NCBI GenBank assembly: GCA_032718475.1
Contig: JAUCBJ010005909.1
Coordinates: 1 to 43,856, forward strand
DNA: 43,856 nucleotides
Source of the DNA: Nemertoderma westbladi
Taxonomy: Eukaryota; Xenacoelomorpha; Nemertodermatida; Nemertodermatidae
Direction of reading: 5' to 3'
Made by a program: the position numbers and the translations under genes. The notes beneath the pieces were generated by a model. It did not search any database, was not told the DNA's origin, and saw nothing but the letters and a program-made list of their open reading frames with translations. Below, one piece after another: positions 8,648 to 18,154 of this stretch. Numbering within the stretch: position 1 is the stretch's first letter; each line of letters opens with the position of its first letter.

Positions 8648-11600
8648 TTAGGAATGCTGTGCCGGCTTGTCAACAAAATTGCACCGCCACAACTCCCTAT
8701 CACCCATGACATTTGCTAGATCATCCGCATCTTTAAGGCCAGTGTCCTTTAAGATGCGTCTCAAGAAAGTCATGGGCTGTCCACCATGCTTATTCACTCC
8801 ACGAGGCCGCCAAAGTACAAGATTATGCACTGGCTGGTCCTCACGGCGAAAGCAATGTCCTGCAAAGCGGAGGCGATTTTGTTCTAGTGTCAAGCTTGGG
8901 GGAACCAATGAGACACCTCCAATGTTATATAGTGTCTGGTTGGAGATGTGTGCATTGTACTTGACACAATGAACCCGGCGTAGCATTCTTGTGAATGTGC
9001 CATCCAGAGATTTGGTGTCCCCAGCAGTTAGAGCCCAGCATGGACTCCCATAAAGGACTACTGGAACTACTGCTGCTCTAAATAATCGGACCTTAAGTTT
9101 CCGATTAATTCTCGGTGACTTCCAAATCCTGGAAAGTCTATTCAAGGCTGCCCATGCCTTTCCCTTACGTATTCGAAGGTCCTCACCTGACTTCCGGATC
9201 CATGATCCCAGGTAACAGAAGTCGTCCACATGCTCAAGCATACCATCCTTTGAGCTTATGCTCATCCGATCAGAGACTTGCTGAGGACTTTCAAAGTTAA
9301 CTGACATAATTTTGGTCTTTCTGGAGTTAATAAAAAGACCAACACTAGAAGCAGCATGTTCTAATGAGCTGAGGAGCTGTTGGGCTCCCTCTAATGATTC
9401 TGAGAGTACTCCTAAGTCATCAGCAAAGTCTAGATCAGTTAGGTACTTGGCAGGATTTCCTCGACTTCTGGAGCCAGTAGGTGGAGTTATCATCACCCCA
9501 TCATCATTATGATGATCTAAGGACATGCGTAGAACATAGTCATCCACAATAATGAACAAGAATGGTGCAAGTGTGTCTCCTTGGAGGACGCCCCATAACA
9601 CTTCAAATGGTTCTGTGTCACCGTCAACAGTAGACACAAATGTTGTCGAACCATCGTATACTGATCTGATTGCTGCAATAATTTCATCAGGAATCCCATA
9701 TAATGAAAGTATGCTGAACATACGTGAGCGAGAGACTGAATCAAAGGCCTTGAAGAAGTCAACAAAGATAACAGCCAGATGCCTGTCTTTCTTTTTTGAT
9801 AATTCTTCAATTATCCTTCTAAGTGCCAAAATGGGCTCCATGGTCCCACGACCTTTACGGAACCCATTCTGATTTCCACGGAGCAGTCTCTCAATGGGAT
9901 CCCTGATGCGATTTAATAGAATCCTATTGTATAGCTTTGCAGCAATCGAGATCAATGAGATTCCCCGAAAAGAACCATAGAGTGTTAGGTTGCCCTTCTT
10001 GGGAACTGGCACCAACTTATTTGTTTCCATTTCTTGTGGGACTCTTGTTGTTCGATACAAGTCTACTATGATGGGATAGATGAGCTTTAAACACTCGGGT
10101 ATTTTAAAGACCTCAGGGGGAACACCATCTACTCCACTGGCACGATTGGTGTTAATGCTCTTTGCAGCAGCCTTCACTTCTGCAAAGGAGATATCGCCAA
10201 TGGGAATATCTGGGAGTACAGACTCAGACACTTTTACTTCTATAAAGTTATCTGGCAATATCCTGTCATTATTGAGGAGCTTTTCAAAGTGGGCTTTCCA
10301 ACCATTGAGGCGATCAGCTGGTGATTCAGCCTTAACCTTGGTGGTTGGTTGGCCAGTAAGGAGATTGATCGATTTCCATGCCTGGGATGATTGCCTGCTG
10401 TCGTCAGCATCATTGATGGCATCAACCTGTTGTTTTATTAGCTCCTGTAGATTAACAGAGTACTGCCTGTTCAGGGACCTAGATGCAGCCTTAACTGCAT
10501 TCTTGGCTGCTAAAGTCTGTTTGAGTCGGGACTCTTTCTGAGCCTTATGAAGGTCGTTTCGGCACTTTTGAATTTTGTTGTCAGTCCAGGGGGCCCTTTT
10601 CCAGTTTCGAGGGTATACAGTAACTGTTTCTGCAGCTGCTAACTTAACTGCTTCTGTAAAGGCAGTATAGCCCTCACAGTGATCTGCCGCCTCAGAAGCA
10701 AGAGCCTCATACCTGTTACTCAGCTGTAGTGTGAAGCTGGATCTCACACTTGGCTGTTGCAACAGAGTAGACCAGTCATGCCGCAGCAAGGCAGATTTCG
10801 TTGTTCTGCTAGCACGCAGACTGAGTCTTACCTTGGCCACAATAAGGCGGGGGTCACTGGAGAAGGGTCGAAGTGTAAATGCATTACAGTCTTGTATAGA
10901 GCTCCTGTATTTCCTACGAAACAGAATATGGTCTATCTGGGACTTGTGACCACTGGGTCCACTATGAGTCCATAGCTTTCCAGTTCGCTTCTTGAACTGG
11001 GTTCCAGCCGAAAACAATCCATTTCAAGAGATAAAATCCTGAAGATGGACAGAATTTCGGTTAACACTATTGCTATAGACCCAGGGCGATGTAGGTGATT
11101 GATGCAGACTTGCATTAAAGTCCCCCAGGAATGTTAAGAATGCATGCTGATCCACTCCATCAGTAGCTGCTTGTAGATTGTGGTAGAAATTTTCCACCTC
11201 CTCTACAGGGGCAACACTAGTTGGAGAGTAGTACACAATCAGAACCACCTTAGGAAACTTCTTAGCCAGTCTTCCAGAACATGAGAAGTGGCAACGGATG
11301 ATGCGGTTAGAGATTTAGTCTATTTTGTCCAATGCTGCATGTGCAGTTGGATTCATCAATAGACCAATTCCACCATTGCCACTATCATCAGCTGATGCGA
11401 GGGCGAGTCGCCAACCGCTCCCCATGTCCTTAATCACAACCTCATCAGTCTGTCCAGTCTGCATTCGGTGCTCTTGAACACCCACTGCGCTAAGAGAAAG
11501 CTTATCTGCCAAGGCAGTCAGCTCACCTTGTCGCATTGGGGACCCGAGTGTTAGGGTGTTTACTGAGGCTAGTCTAGTGACTTGCCTCAGATTCACCAAT

Positions 11601-11935
11601 GGCTTTGTTGGTCGGGGTTGAACATGAGAGTAGCCTCCAACTCCAGATTCCCTCTCCCCATCACAATCTGGCCTCCCTGGTGACCCAGGGTTTCGGCCAG
11701 AAAGGTCATCAGGAAAGGGACTCAAAGAATTGTTGGCTGCTCTCTCTCCAGTAGGGGGTGAGACAGGCAGCCGGTCAGGAGTTAACTGATGCCTGTGAGG
11801 CCGATTGTGTCCGGTAATTCCACTGGCCTCTAGTGGCCGGACCTCCGCATTGCTAATGTAATCCATAGTGGGGGTTGGGGGGTGCTTTTTTGCCGAGTCA
11901 GCTCTCGGGGCAAATACCACACCCTGGTTTGCCAT
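8648..11935 (-). pseudogene. RTE-A endonuclease-reverse transcriptase, two in-frame stops
   Basis: This is one reading frame of about 1,096 codons starting MANQGVVF. After a Pro-rich N-terminus it encodes an EEP (APE-like) endonuclease with VQEHRM, FLGDFNASL and SQIDHILF. The RT follows, with motif A FVDFFKAFDSV, LQGDTLAPFLF and motif C LDFADDL, then the C-terminal domain with YLGSW and VLYGSPCW. These enzymes nick target DNA and copy the LINE RNA in place. The frame is interrupted only by TAA at 11315-11317 and TGA at 11024-11026, and no frameshift is needed. The endonuclease end reads SSDPRLIVA where the family usually has SDH, so a catalytic His appears to be lost as well. The RT part from 11017 onward is fully open (789 codons). 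The copy cannot be autonomous as it stands. Confidence 0.9.
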
Positions 11936-11979
11936 TCCACAGGGTGTGTGTCGCAATGGAGTCAGATATGAGGCCCATC

Positions 11980-12306
11980 ACCCATATCTACTCTGGCACA
12001 CATGACCCACCATTGGCTGTTGCAGCTCATCTGCTGGGTCATGCCCTGTACCCTTGCTGCCAGGTGCAGGTCGCAGTGAAGTGCTCTCAGAGTGGACATG
12101 AGAACACTCTACTCCTGACCAGCCATTGGTAGATCACCATCTGCCTGGTCAGGCCATATACCCCTGCAGCCAAGTATATGGGTCCTTAATCCAGGACCAA
12201 GGCGTCTACTCCTGACCAGCCATTGGTAGATCACCATCTGCCTGGTCAGGCCATATACCCCTGCAGCCAAGTATATGGGTCCTTAATCCAGGACCAAGGG
12301 CGTCCT
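11980..12306 (-). repeat. 97-bp tandem units in the RTE-A leader
   Basis: Two almost identical units lie at about 12110-12206 and 12207-12303 and share the block CTGACCAGCCATTGGTAGAT. A third, diverged unit (about 11980-12109) has the same layout with CACCATTGGCTG and CATGCCCTGTACCC. They lie directly upstream of the LINE coding frame. In other LINEs, 5' tandem monomers carry promoter activity, so a promoter role is an inference from position. Confidence 0.75.
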
Positions 12307-12563
12307 TATACCAGAACGAAGGGGGTCCTAGTTACAGGACCAGATTTGCCTTAGTAAGAGGGTCTATGCAGCTACAGGTGGCACCTCCTTTATGCTGCAT
12401 GGAGGTGGCAAGTTTTCTTGATCAATGACCTAGAATACCTGACCTGACAACAATACCGATACAATATTGCAGGGATAGCTATTGTATTCCTTAATGTTGC
12501 AAGGGTATTGATATCAACATGCTTCACAGTCCATAGTTTTTGTGGAAAAGCTCCCGAGGTTGC

Positions 12564-12888
12564 CTATATGACTTTCATGCAGTGCGCTAAGGATCCTTGC
12601 CTCTGAACCGAGATGGTAAACCCCAGGAATACCAAGGATTGACTTTCAGTAGTAAGGTGGCCGTTGATATTAATGAAAGTTGTGTGTGGTTGGCTAGACA
12701 TGTAAACCCAGTTCGTTTTGGTTGGCTCGATTATAAGTTTAAGGAGTTTTGTTTCATCTGTCATGATGGAGGCCATATGTTCTATTTCGGAGGGTGTGGC
12801 TGCGATTAATATATCATCTGCATAGCTTAGCGCCCCTAACCACAAGGATGTGAGCCGACAACCATATTGGGGAAAATCTATTACAAGA
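12564..12888 (-). pseudogene. LINE reverse transcriptase fragment (YADD block)
   Basis: This is a short piece of a LINE RT from a family unlike RTE-A. It reads LGALSYADDILIAATP, the motif C active-site turn (YADD) with its hydrophobic strand. Then come KLIIEPTKTNWVYMSS (the motif D-like Lys region) and SLVFLGFTIS (the FLG/YLG strand that follows). An upstream reading, YGCRLTSLWLG, extends it a few codons beyond 12845. Motifs A and B, the endonuclease and the C-terminus are absent. It lies in sense orientation within the crystallin intron. The clade cannot be fixed from so short a piece. Confidence 0.75.
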
Positions 12889-13386
12889 AAGAGAATCTCT
12901 ATTGCAGAGAATAACAGCTCCTAAAATTGCTAGTTGTTCTAAATAGTAATTCTGTGTTAGAAATTTATTATTATTATGTTTATTTATTAACATTTATTTA
13001 TGAAATATATATATATTATAGTGGATAGCAATTGAGATAAAATGATTCACAGATTCAGTTATTATATTTAATTTCCAATTAAAACAATATTATGGCAAAT
13101 AAAATAAATAAAATAATGAATATGAGGTAAAATACTGTATTTAAAATTATTTATAAAAATTGCAATGCATTTCAAACTTAAAGTTATCTTCAGGCAAATT
13201 ATAGAATTATAGTAAAATGAGGGCCTAAAGTATGTGTAATATACTATGCAATACACCAGTTTAGGCAATATGAGTTAGTTGATCATTAGGCGACGAATAA
13301 GGGCGGGGGGGGGGGGGGGGGCTACTAATGTTACTATTTCTATAGTTCCTTTGTGGTTCACTGTTCCATTCCATTGTGTTCCAGAT
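12889..13386. other. AT-rich, no gene seen; pure G run
   Basis: This is AT-rich DNA with many stops in all frames. A pure run of about 20 G lies at 13302-13321 on the plus strand. It separates the RT fragment from the Penelope-type endonuclease fragment. Confidence 0.6.
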
Positions 13387-13890
13387 TCAACTGTTGAGGG
13401 AGGTCTTATATCTTTTAATAAATAAATCTTCCTTTATCCGCCTTGCTACAGGTGTTGAGCCAATTCTCATTTTGTGAAATGGAGTTATATTAAATTGGAC
13501 CTCAAGATGAGCCGCACACTCCCAGATATGCTTCGATACTTTCAAATTTCTATACTGTCCATTTTTAATCTGTGACTTGTGCAGTGAAACTCTGTGCCTC
13601 AAATCAATGGTCTCCCCAATATACTGCTCACCGCATCCATTGCAATTTAAAACGTATATCACATTTTTAACCGTGCAGTCCATTTTCTTTCGAATATCAT
13701 AGCTTGCCCTCTTAAAAAGTACTTCTTTCGTTTCCACAATATGGTCGCATGTCTGGAATTTTTTAACGTTGCATTTAATGACTCCTGGGTTCTCCTTCAT
13801 GAAAAGATCAGAGTGAAATATATCCTTTAATGTTGGCGCCCGTCTGTAACTACAAATCACCTTGGTATTCCCAAAAACAGTTCGAATACA
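13387..13890 (-). pseudogene. Penelope-type GIY-YIG endonuclease domain, RT part missing
   Basis: This 160-residue frame matches the C-terminus of Penelope-like retroelements. The start, VFGNTKVICSYRRAPTLKDI, is the link that follows the RT thumb. CNVKKFQTCDHI is a Cys-rich block. VIYVLNCNGCGEQYIGET is the GIY-YIG core with a CxxC between the two halves, and LRHRVSLHKSQI carries the conserved Arg and His. The frame runs to a normal-looking end (IKRYKTSLNS, stop). No RT sequence lies upstream on the minus strand, so only the endonuclease end survives. The domain itself has no internal stop, so it is either a young 5'-truncated insertion or a captured domain. It lies in sense orientation within a crystallin intron. 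Confidence 0.85.
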
Positions 13891-14079
13891 ATAGTGTAAT
13901 TATAATTATAGTGGATAAATATACATTGCAGATTTCAAAAAAAATTTGTTAACCTTTACTTTATGATTTTATCTGATTTTATTTTTTGTCCATACTCAAC
14001 TCTAAAACTACAACAAAGTGATTTTGTTTAAGAAACAAAATAGAGAACTAATATAATATATTCTAGGGCTACAACTAAC

Positions 14080-14177
14080 AATCCACAATTAATACGAATA
14101 CTTCTCGCTAGGTTGTTCAGTTCACGGCTAGCGATTGTCGTCCCCCTAGCATCCCCATTGGAATGAAATGTACGTCC
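14080..14177 (-). CDS. Beta-gamma crystallin gene, exon completing A motif of third domain
   Basis: This 98-bp exon encodes 32 residues plus two bases. It begins GRTFHSNGDARG and ends NNLARSIRINCG. It completes the A-type Greek key that begins at the end of the previous exon, which supplies YDEDNFM; together they give the Y-x4-F-x-G corner typical of the fold. NNLARSI falls at the calcium-site position (N/D-N/D-x-x-S/T-S) with Arg in place of the fifth Ser/Thr. The acceptor is ATTTTTAACAG just above 14177 and the donor is GTTAGT from 14079, weaker than its neighbours. It starts in phase 0, matching the exon at 16326-16509, and ends in phase 2, matching 7410-7536. It is too short to stand out as an open frame. 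Confidence 0.85.
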
Positions 14178-14289
14178 CTGTTAAAAATATATTGCAATAT
14201 GTTCAATAAAATTAAAATTAAAATATTGTGAATAAAGACCAAATAAACATAATGTATGATATAGTAACTCGTAATTTAACTTAACTGGT

Positions 14290-14720
14290 AACATTAACAA
14301 ATTTGTATTCCTGGTTATAATAAATCTGAGAGTTCTGTTACAAATTGGAGTTAATCAGTTTCAAATTTGTATCTGGGAACCCTAATTCATAACCAGATTG
14401 TTCGAATATGTATTGATTTGGTATACGAAATTGTTACAAATCAGTGTGTTTGGTTACAAATATGAGCACCTGGTTGAAAACTGATATCCCTGGTCTGGTT
14501 ACGATTTTAAGTAACTGGTTACAAATCTGTATGTTTGGTTACAATTATGTTACAAATTGATACAAATCTGAGCACCCAGTTACAAATTCAACTCCCCAGT
14601 TCCAAATCTATAAATAACCAGTCATATATCCAAGTATAATGTAACAAATCTTAGTACCCTTGGTCAGATCAGACTCTCCTGTCCAGTGACAAATCCGACT
14701 AATCAGTTACAAAATGTGAA
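14290..14720. other. Non-coding, degenerate GTTACAAAT-type repeats
   Basis: The phrase TGGTTACAAAT or a close variant recurs many times with irregular spacing, for example GGTTACAAATATGAG, GGTTACAAATCTG and AGTTACAAATTC. It looks like a very decayed tandem repeat. No gene was seen. Confidence 0.5.
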
Positions 14721-14722
14721 TG

Positions 14723-15097
14723 TCAGTTAACTTTGTATCTGCAACACAACTTATACATATACTGTATATTGCACAGGCTAAGAATGTATAAAAAATTCAC
14801 ATTAATACCTTGAATGCAGTTGGGATCAGTTGCTTTAGAGTACCGTTTATAGCCACAGAGGTTATCTGTTTGGCTTAAATAATTAAATAATTTGAAAATA
14901 GTGTAGAATGCAATGATTATGACAGATATACAAAACACTATCCCACCAAAAAGAACGAATGTTACTTTATACATAGCCCATGCAATATACAATACAAATC
15001 CTTCAGTCCTAGCATATATATTGTTCCTAAACGTAACTTTATCCAACACCCAAACTCCGGCTGCTTCAGAGCTATTGACAAACGACCCCTGATCCAC
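14723..15097 (-). CDS. Unassigned open frame with membrane segment, possible exon
   Basis: I cannot assign this 124-codon frame. It contains one long hydrophobic stretch (FVLFGGIVFCISVIIIAFYT) that could span a membrane, preceded by a shorter one, and a Cys-containing end. A plausible splice donor, CAAG-GTATTA, cuts it at 14809, and AG acceptors lie at 15072-15073 and further upstream. Its phases do not fit the crystallin exons on either side, which join cleanly without it. It could be an exon of an unknown gene, an alternative exon, or chance. The WVLDKVTFRNN stretch loosely resembles a crystallin strand, but the rest does not. Confidence 0.2.
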   Translation of the reverse strand: MDQGSFVNSSEAAGVWVLDKVTFRNNIYARTEGFVLYIAWAMYKVTFVLFGGIVFCISVIIIAFYTIFKLFNYLSQTDNLCGYKRYSKATDPNCIQGINVNFLYILSLCNIQYMYKLCCRYKVN

Positions 15098-16316
15098 CCA
15101 ACAGCAATTCCAAGCGGTTTAATGCTCCCCCCTTCCTTGGAAGCTATGTATGACGCCAGATGATGGATAAGGAGGCTCCCTTCGCGGTTCCAGACTCCAT
15201 CAGCAGTAACAGCAAGGGGGGTAAACGCTAATCATAGTTGCTCGCTAATTTGGGAATGGTCCTGCTTCTTCAATCGCTATTCCTGGGGATGCTTTCAGTC
15301 GTGCGGGTATTATATGAGGGAGCGTCAGTGTTTACAACGCACACATCAAATTAAGCATCCTTCTGCAGTGGCCACACTCTCCGAACCAGCTATTCCACCC
15401 TCACTCAAGAAATCGACCCTCCCGAAGACCAGCCTCCTTCTTTACTGAGCTCCCTCCCCAAGCCGTCGCACAAATCTTCACATCCATCTCCACATGACGG
15501 CAACTGGGGAAGGGTATAGTCCCCATAGTCACGTAGTTACAATAACGCAGTCACAACACATCAAGGAATGAATTTGCAGAAATAATTTCTAGTCATATAA
15601 TGATAGTGATTTAGTGATTTAGTGTTGCTAAGGAAATGATTTCTTATTTGACCTTGAATGCAATACTATTTTGTTTATGTGTATCTGTGTCTGTTTCGCT
15701 GGTTTTAGGTGTAGTTAGTAAGTTAGTAGTGTAGATTAATATGTGTCCTGCATGGGTTAGTGTTCCTGATGATCCATATCCTGGCGAAACACATATGCAA
15801 AAATGTAACCAATGTGATAATTTTACTTACAGTATTTAAACAGTAGGGTTGCACTTCGTGTCCCTGCTTAAATAAAACGATGACTACTTACGGTTGCACA
15901 GATAGGAACATGTTGTTTCTCTGTTTCCAATTAATTTTACTTGCTTGATATTGGTCTGTCAAAAATATATTTCGTTCAACCCAAGATTATATATTCGAGA
16001 GACCGGATCATGCTGAACGCTGAACAGTAAACATCGTTGTTTAATATGCGTTCCTATTACTTTATTTTTATGATAATGGATATAAATATGCTATAAATGA
16101 TTACTATATGTGCGGATTTTTCTTATCATGAAGATCTCGGGTTGTAATCAAAATTATAATCATACAAAATTAACTAAATTAATGAGGTTTGCTATATTTA
16201 TGCTTGAATTACTCTACTATAGTGTTGGATATAATAAGCCTATTTAAATTATAAATTCAAATTTAATTAATATTGTTCACTAAAAACCTGCTGAAATATT
16301 TTATTTCAAACAAAAT
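15098..16316. other. Unassigned; GC-richer block then AT-rich DNA
   Basis: 15100-15560 is noticeably GC-richer than its surroundings and open for about 95 codons on the plus strand in a Cys- and Arg-containing reading (GCFQSCGYYMRERQC) that I could not confirm as any domain. 15560-16316 is AT-rich with stops in all frames. The host intron runs through all of it. Confidence 0.35.
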
Positions 16317-16325
16317 TTAATTTAC

Positions 16326-16509
16326 CATAAAGTTGTCTTCGTCGTAAATAACGATGTCATTGACATGACACGTGCTGTTATCAACTGTTTGTGCAATCCG
16401 TTTTAGCGATTTAATCTGGTTGTATACAGCGGGATATAAGCTATCTCTATCTGGATAAATCCCAGGAGAAAGTTCTACAGAGAAGCCATCGTCGGTATAG
16501 TCCGTATTC
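16326..16509 (-). CDS. Beta-gamma crystallin gene, exon with B motif and start of next A motif
   Basis: This 184-bp exon encodes the second half of one domain and opens the next. It starts NTDYTDDGFSVEL, then SPGIYPDRD, then NQIKSLKRI, a B-type Greek key. A linker follows (AQTVDNSTCHVND), then IVIYDEDNFM, the first strands of another A motif. The acceptor is a strong CTTACTTCTCACAG just above 16509 and the donor is GTAAAT from 16325. Its first base completes an Arg codon with the CG left by the exon at 22539-22687, and its phase 0 end matches 14080-14177. YNQIKS sits at the calcium-site position but lacks the acidic/Asn first residue and the Ser/Thr fifth residue. One exon holding two half-domains shows that exon edges do not follow motif edges here. 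Confidence 0.9.
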
Positions 16510-16711
16510 CTGTGAGAAGTAAGATTATATTGTTTAATATGGATGATAGATAGGGTGATGGTTTTCATAAATACTCATTCGAAATATTTGGTAGCAAATG
16601 CCTTACAAATATGTGTATTTCAAGAACTCCAAAGAATTGATTAACTGTTGGAAATCCCATGTATCATCATCGTATTGCATAATTCACTATGGTAATGCAT
16701 TATGTATGCAT

Positions 16712-16722
16712 GGATATCAATG
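16712..16722 (+). repeat. Left target-site duplication of RTE-B copy 1
   Basis: GGATATCAATG here is repeated exactly at 18115-18125, directly after the TAG tail of the LINE between them. This marks the insertion limits as about 16723-18114. Confidence 0.55.
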
Positions 16723-18114
16723 ATATCCCAGTGGAGGTATGGAAAACCGGAGTGCTAAACAGACCATTATTGAATGTTTGCAACCGGATGTTAAAAGGGG
16801 AAAAGCCACCACCAATTTGGACTAAAGGTCAACTAAAGCCTCTCCCCAAGAAAGGAGACCTCGGCATACCAACAAACTATCGTGGGATCTGTCTGCTTGT
16901 GGTAGCTGCCAAAATATACAATAAAATGATTCTATATAGGATTAGGCCTCACATAGAGAAACTACTGCGTAAGTGCCAAAACGGATTTCGACCAAATAGA
17001 TCAACAATAGCTCAGATACTTGCACTACGGAGACTGATTGAAGGAATAAAGTCAAAGAATCTCCCTGCAGTCATGACTTTTGTGGACTTCAAGAAGGCAT
17101 TCGACTCCATCCATAGAGGTAAAATGCTTGAAATCCTAAGAGCTTATGGAATACCAGAAGTAATTGTTGCTGGCATTGGATTGTTATATTGTGACACCGA
17201 AGCGCAGGTACTCTCACCAGATGGTGAAACTGAGTTTTTCTCAATCCTGGCTGGCGTACTGCAAGGTGACACATTAGAACCATTACTATTTGTAATTGTG
17301 CTGGATTACGCAATGAGGACGGCCACAAAGGGTGAAGATCTGGGATTCACACTTCAAGAACGCAGAAGTAGTAGATATCCAGCAACTACAGTCACAGACA
17401 CCGACTTTGTGGATGACATCGCCCTGCTCTCTAATACGCTAGCAGATGCACAGCTTCTACTAAATAAAGTGGAGAGGGCTGCTAAGGAGGTTGGATTGTA
17501 TATAAATGCTACAAAGACCGAATTCATGAACTTTAATGTTGATGGAAACTTGACAACCATTGATAATAATCAACTAAGGAAGGTCGATGACTTCCAATAC
17601 CTTGGATCATGGATAGAGAGTAGCTAAAAGGACATAGAAGTTAGGAAAGCAAAGGCTTGGGTAGCTCTATCAAAAATGGATACCATCTGGAAATCAGATC
17701 TCTCCAGGCACCTGAAGACTAAGTTCTTTCGAGCCACAGTAGAAAGTGTATTTTTATACGGGGGTGAGACCTGGACACTGACTAAATCACTTGAACAACG
17801 AATTGATGGTTGCAACACAAGACTACTAAGGGCAGCCCTAAACATCAGCTGGAGACAACACATGACAAACGCCGAGCTTTATGGTACAATACCACCTGTA
17901 TCAACCACCCTTCGTGAACGCAGATTAAGATTCTACTTCTCTGGCAACCAACTCATGGAAAGCGTAGTCGTGGACGACCGGCCATAACATATATAGATCA
18001 ACTTGAAAGGGATACTGAACTTGGGAGAAACAAAATTGCGACAACTATGGAGAATCGGGAAGCCTGGAAGGATCTCATTTCCACTGTCCGAGTTCGCTCG
18101 ACCTAGTAGTAGTA
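16723..18114 (+). pseudogene. RTE-type LINE (RTE-B) copy 1, 5'-truncated RT
   Basis: This is the RT and C-terminal region of a second RTE family, distinct from RTE-A but with the same layout. It reads PTNYRGICLL, motif A TFVDFKKAFDSIH, LQGDTLEPLLF and motif C as DTDFVDDIALL, where the usual FADD has become FVDD. YLGSWIESS comes next. An in-frame TAA at 17625-17627 follows, and the same frame then continues through ETWTLTKSLEQR. Near 17930 a deletion removes part of the C-terminus. The end is a short TAG repeat. The 5' end is cut in the RT N-terminus, so the endonuclease is missing. An 11-bp duplication flanks it. It is antisense to the crystallin gene and lies in its 16509-22539 intron. Confidence 0.85.
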
Positions 18115-18125
18115 GGATATCAATG
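18115..18125 (+). repeat. Right target-site duplication of RTE-B copy 1
   Basis: This is the second copy of GGATATCAATG, directly after the TAGTAGTAGTA tail. A related phrase, GGATATCAACGG, occurs again at about 18146-18157, where RTE-A copy 2 begins, so the two insertions may have used related sites. Confidence 0.55.
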
Positions 18126-18154
18126 GATGACTGCATAAATGTGCATGGATATCA

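Larger units (their letters stand above)
8598..12306 (-). mobile_element. RTE-type LINE (RTE-A), nearly full length
   Basis: This is the longest copy of a LINE family that recurs in the window. In transcription order it has a leader with 97-bp tandem units (about 11980-12306), one long coding frame (11935-8648) with endonuclease and RT, a very short 3' UTR and a TAG-repeat tail (8598-8617 on the plus strand, written TAC). Short trinucleotide tails and a single ORF are typical of the RTE clade. It lies in sense orientation within the 7536-14080 intron of the crystallin gene. No target-site duplication was recognised, partly because the 5' end is not defined. Confidence 0.8.

Noticed and set aside
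9312-10541. Plus-strand open frames within 8648-11935
   Set aside because: They are shadows of the RTE-A coding sequence on the opposite strand.
15165-15450. Plus-strand frame with WSCFFNRYSWGCFQSCG resembling a thrombospondin type 1 repeat
   Set aside because: The Trp/Cys spacing is only loosely similar, there are no clear splice sites, and the block is repeat-like.
15833-15965. Possible micro-exon on the minus strand between TTTTGACAG and GTAAGTAG
   Set aside because: The splice signals are good, but the 67-bp reading does not continue the crystallin fold, and the missing A motif was found intact at 14080-14177.
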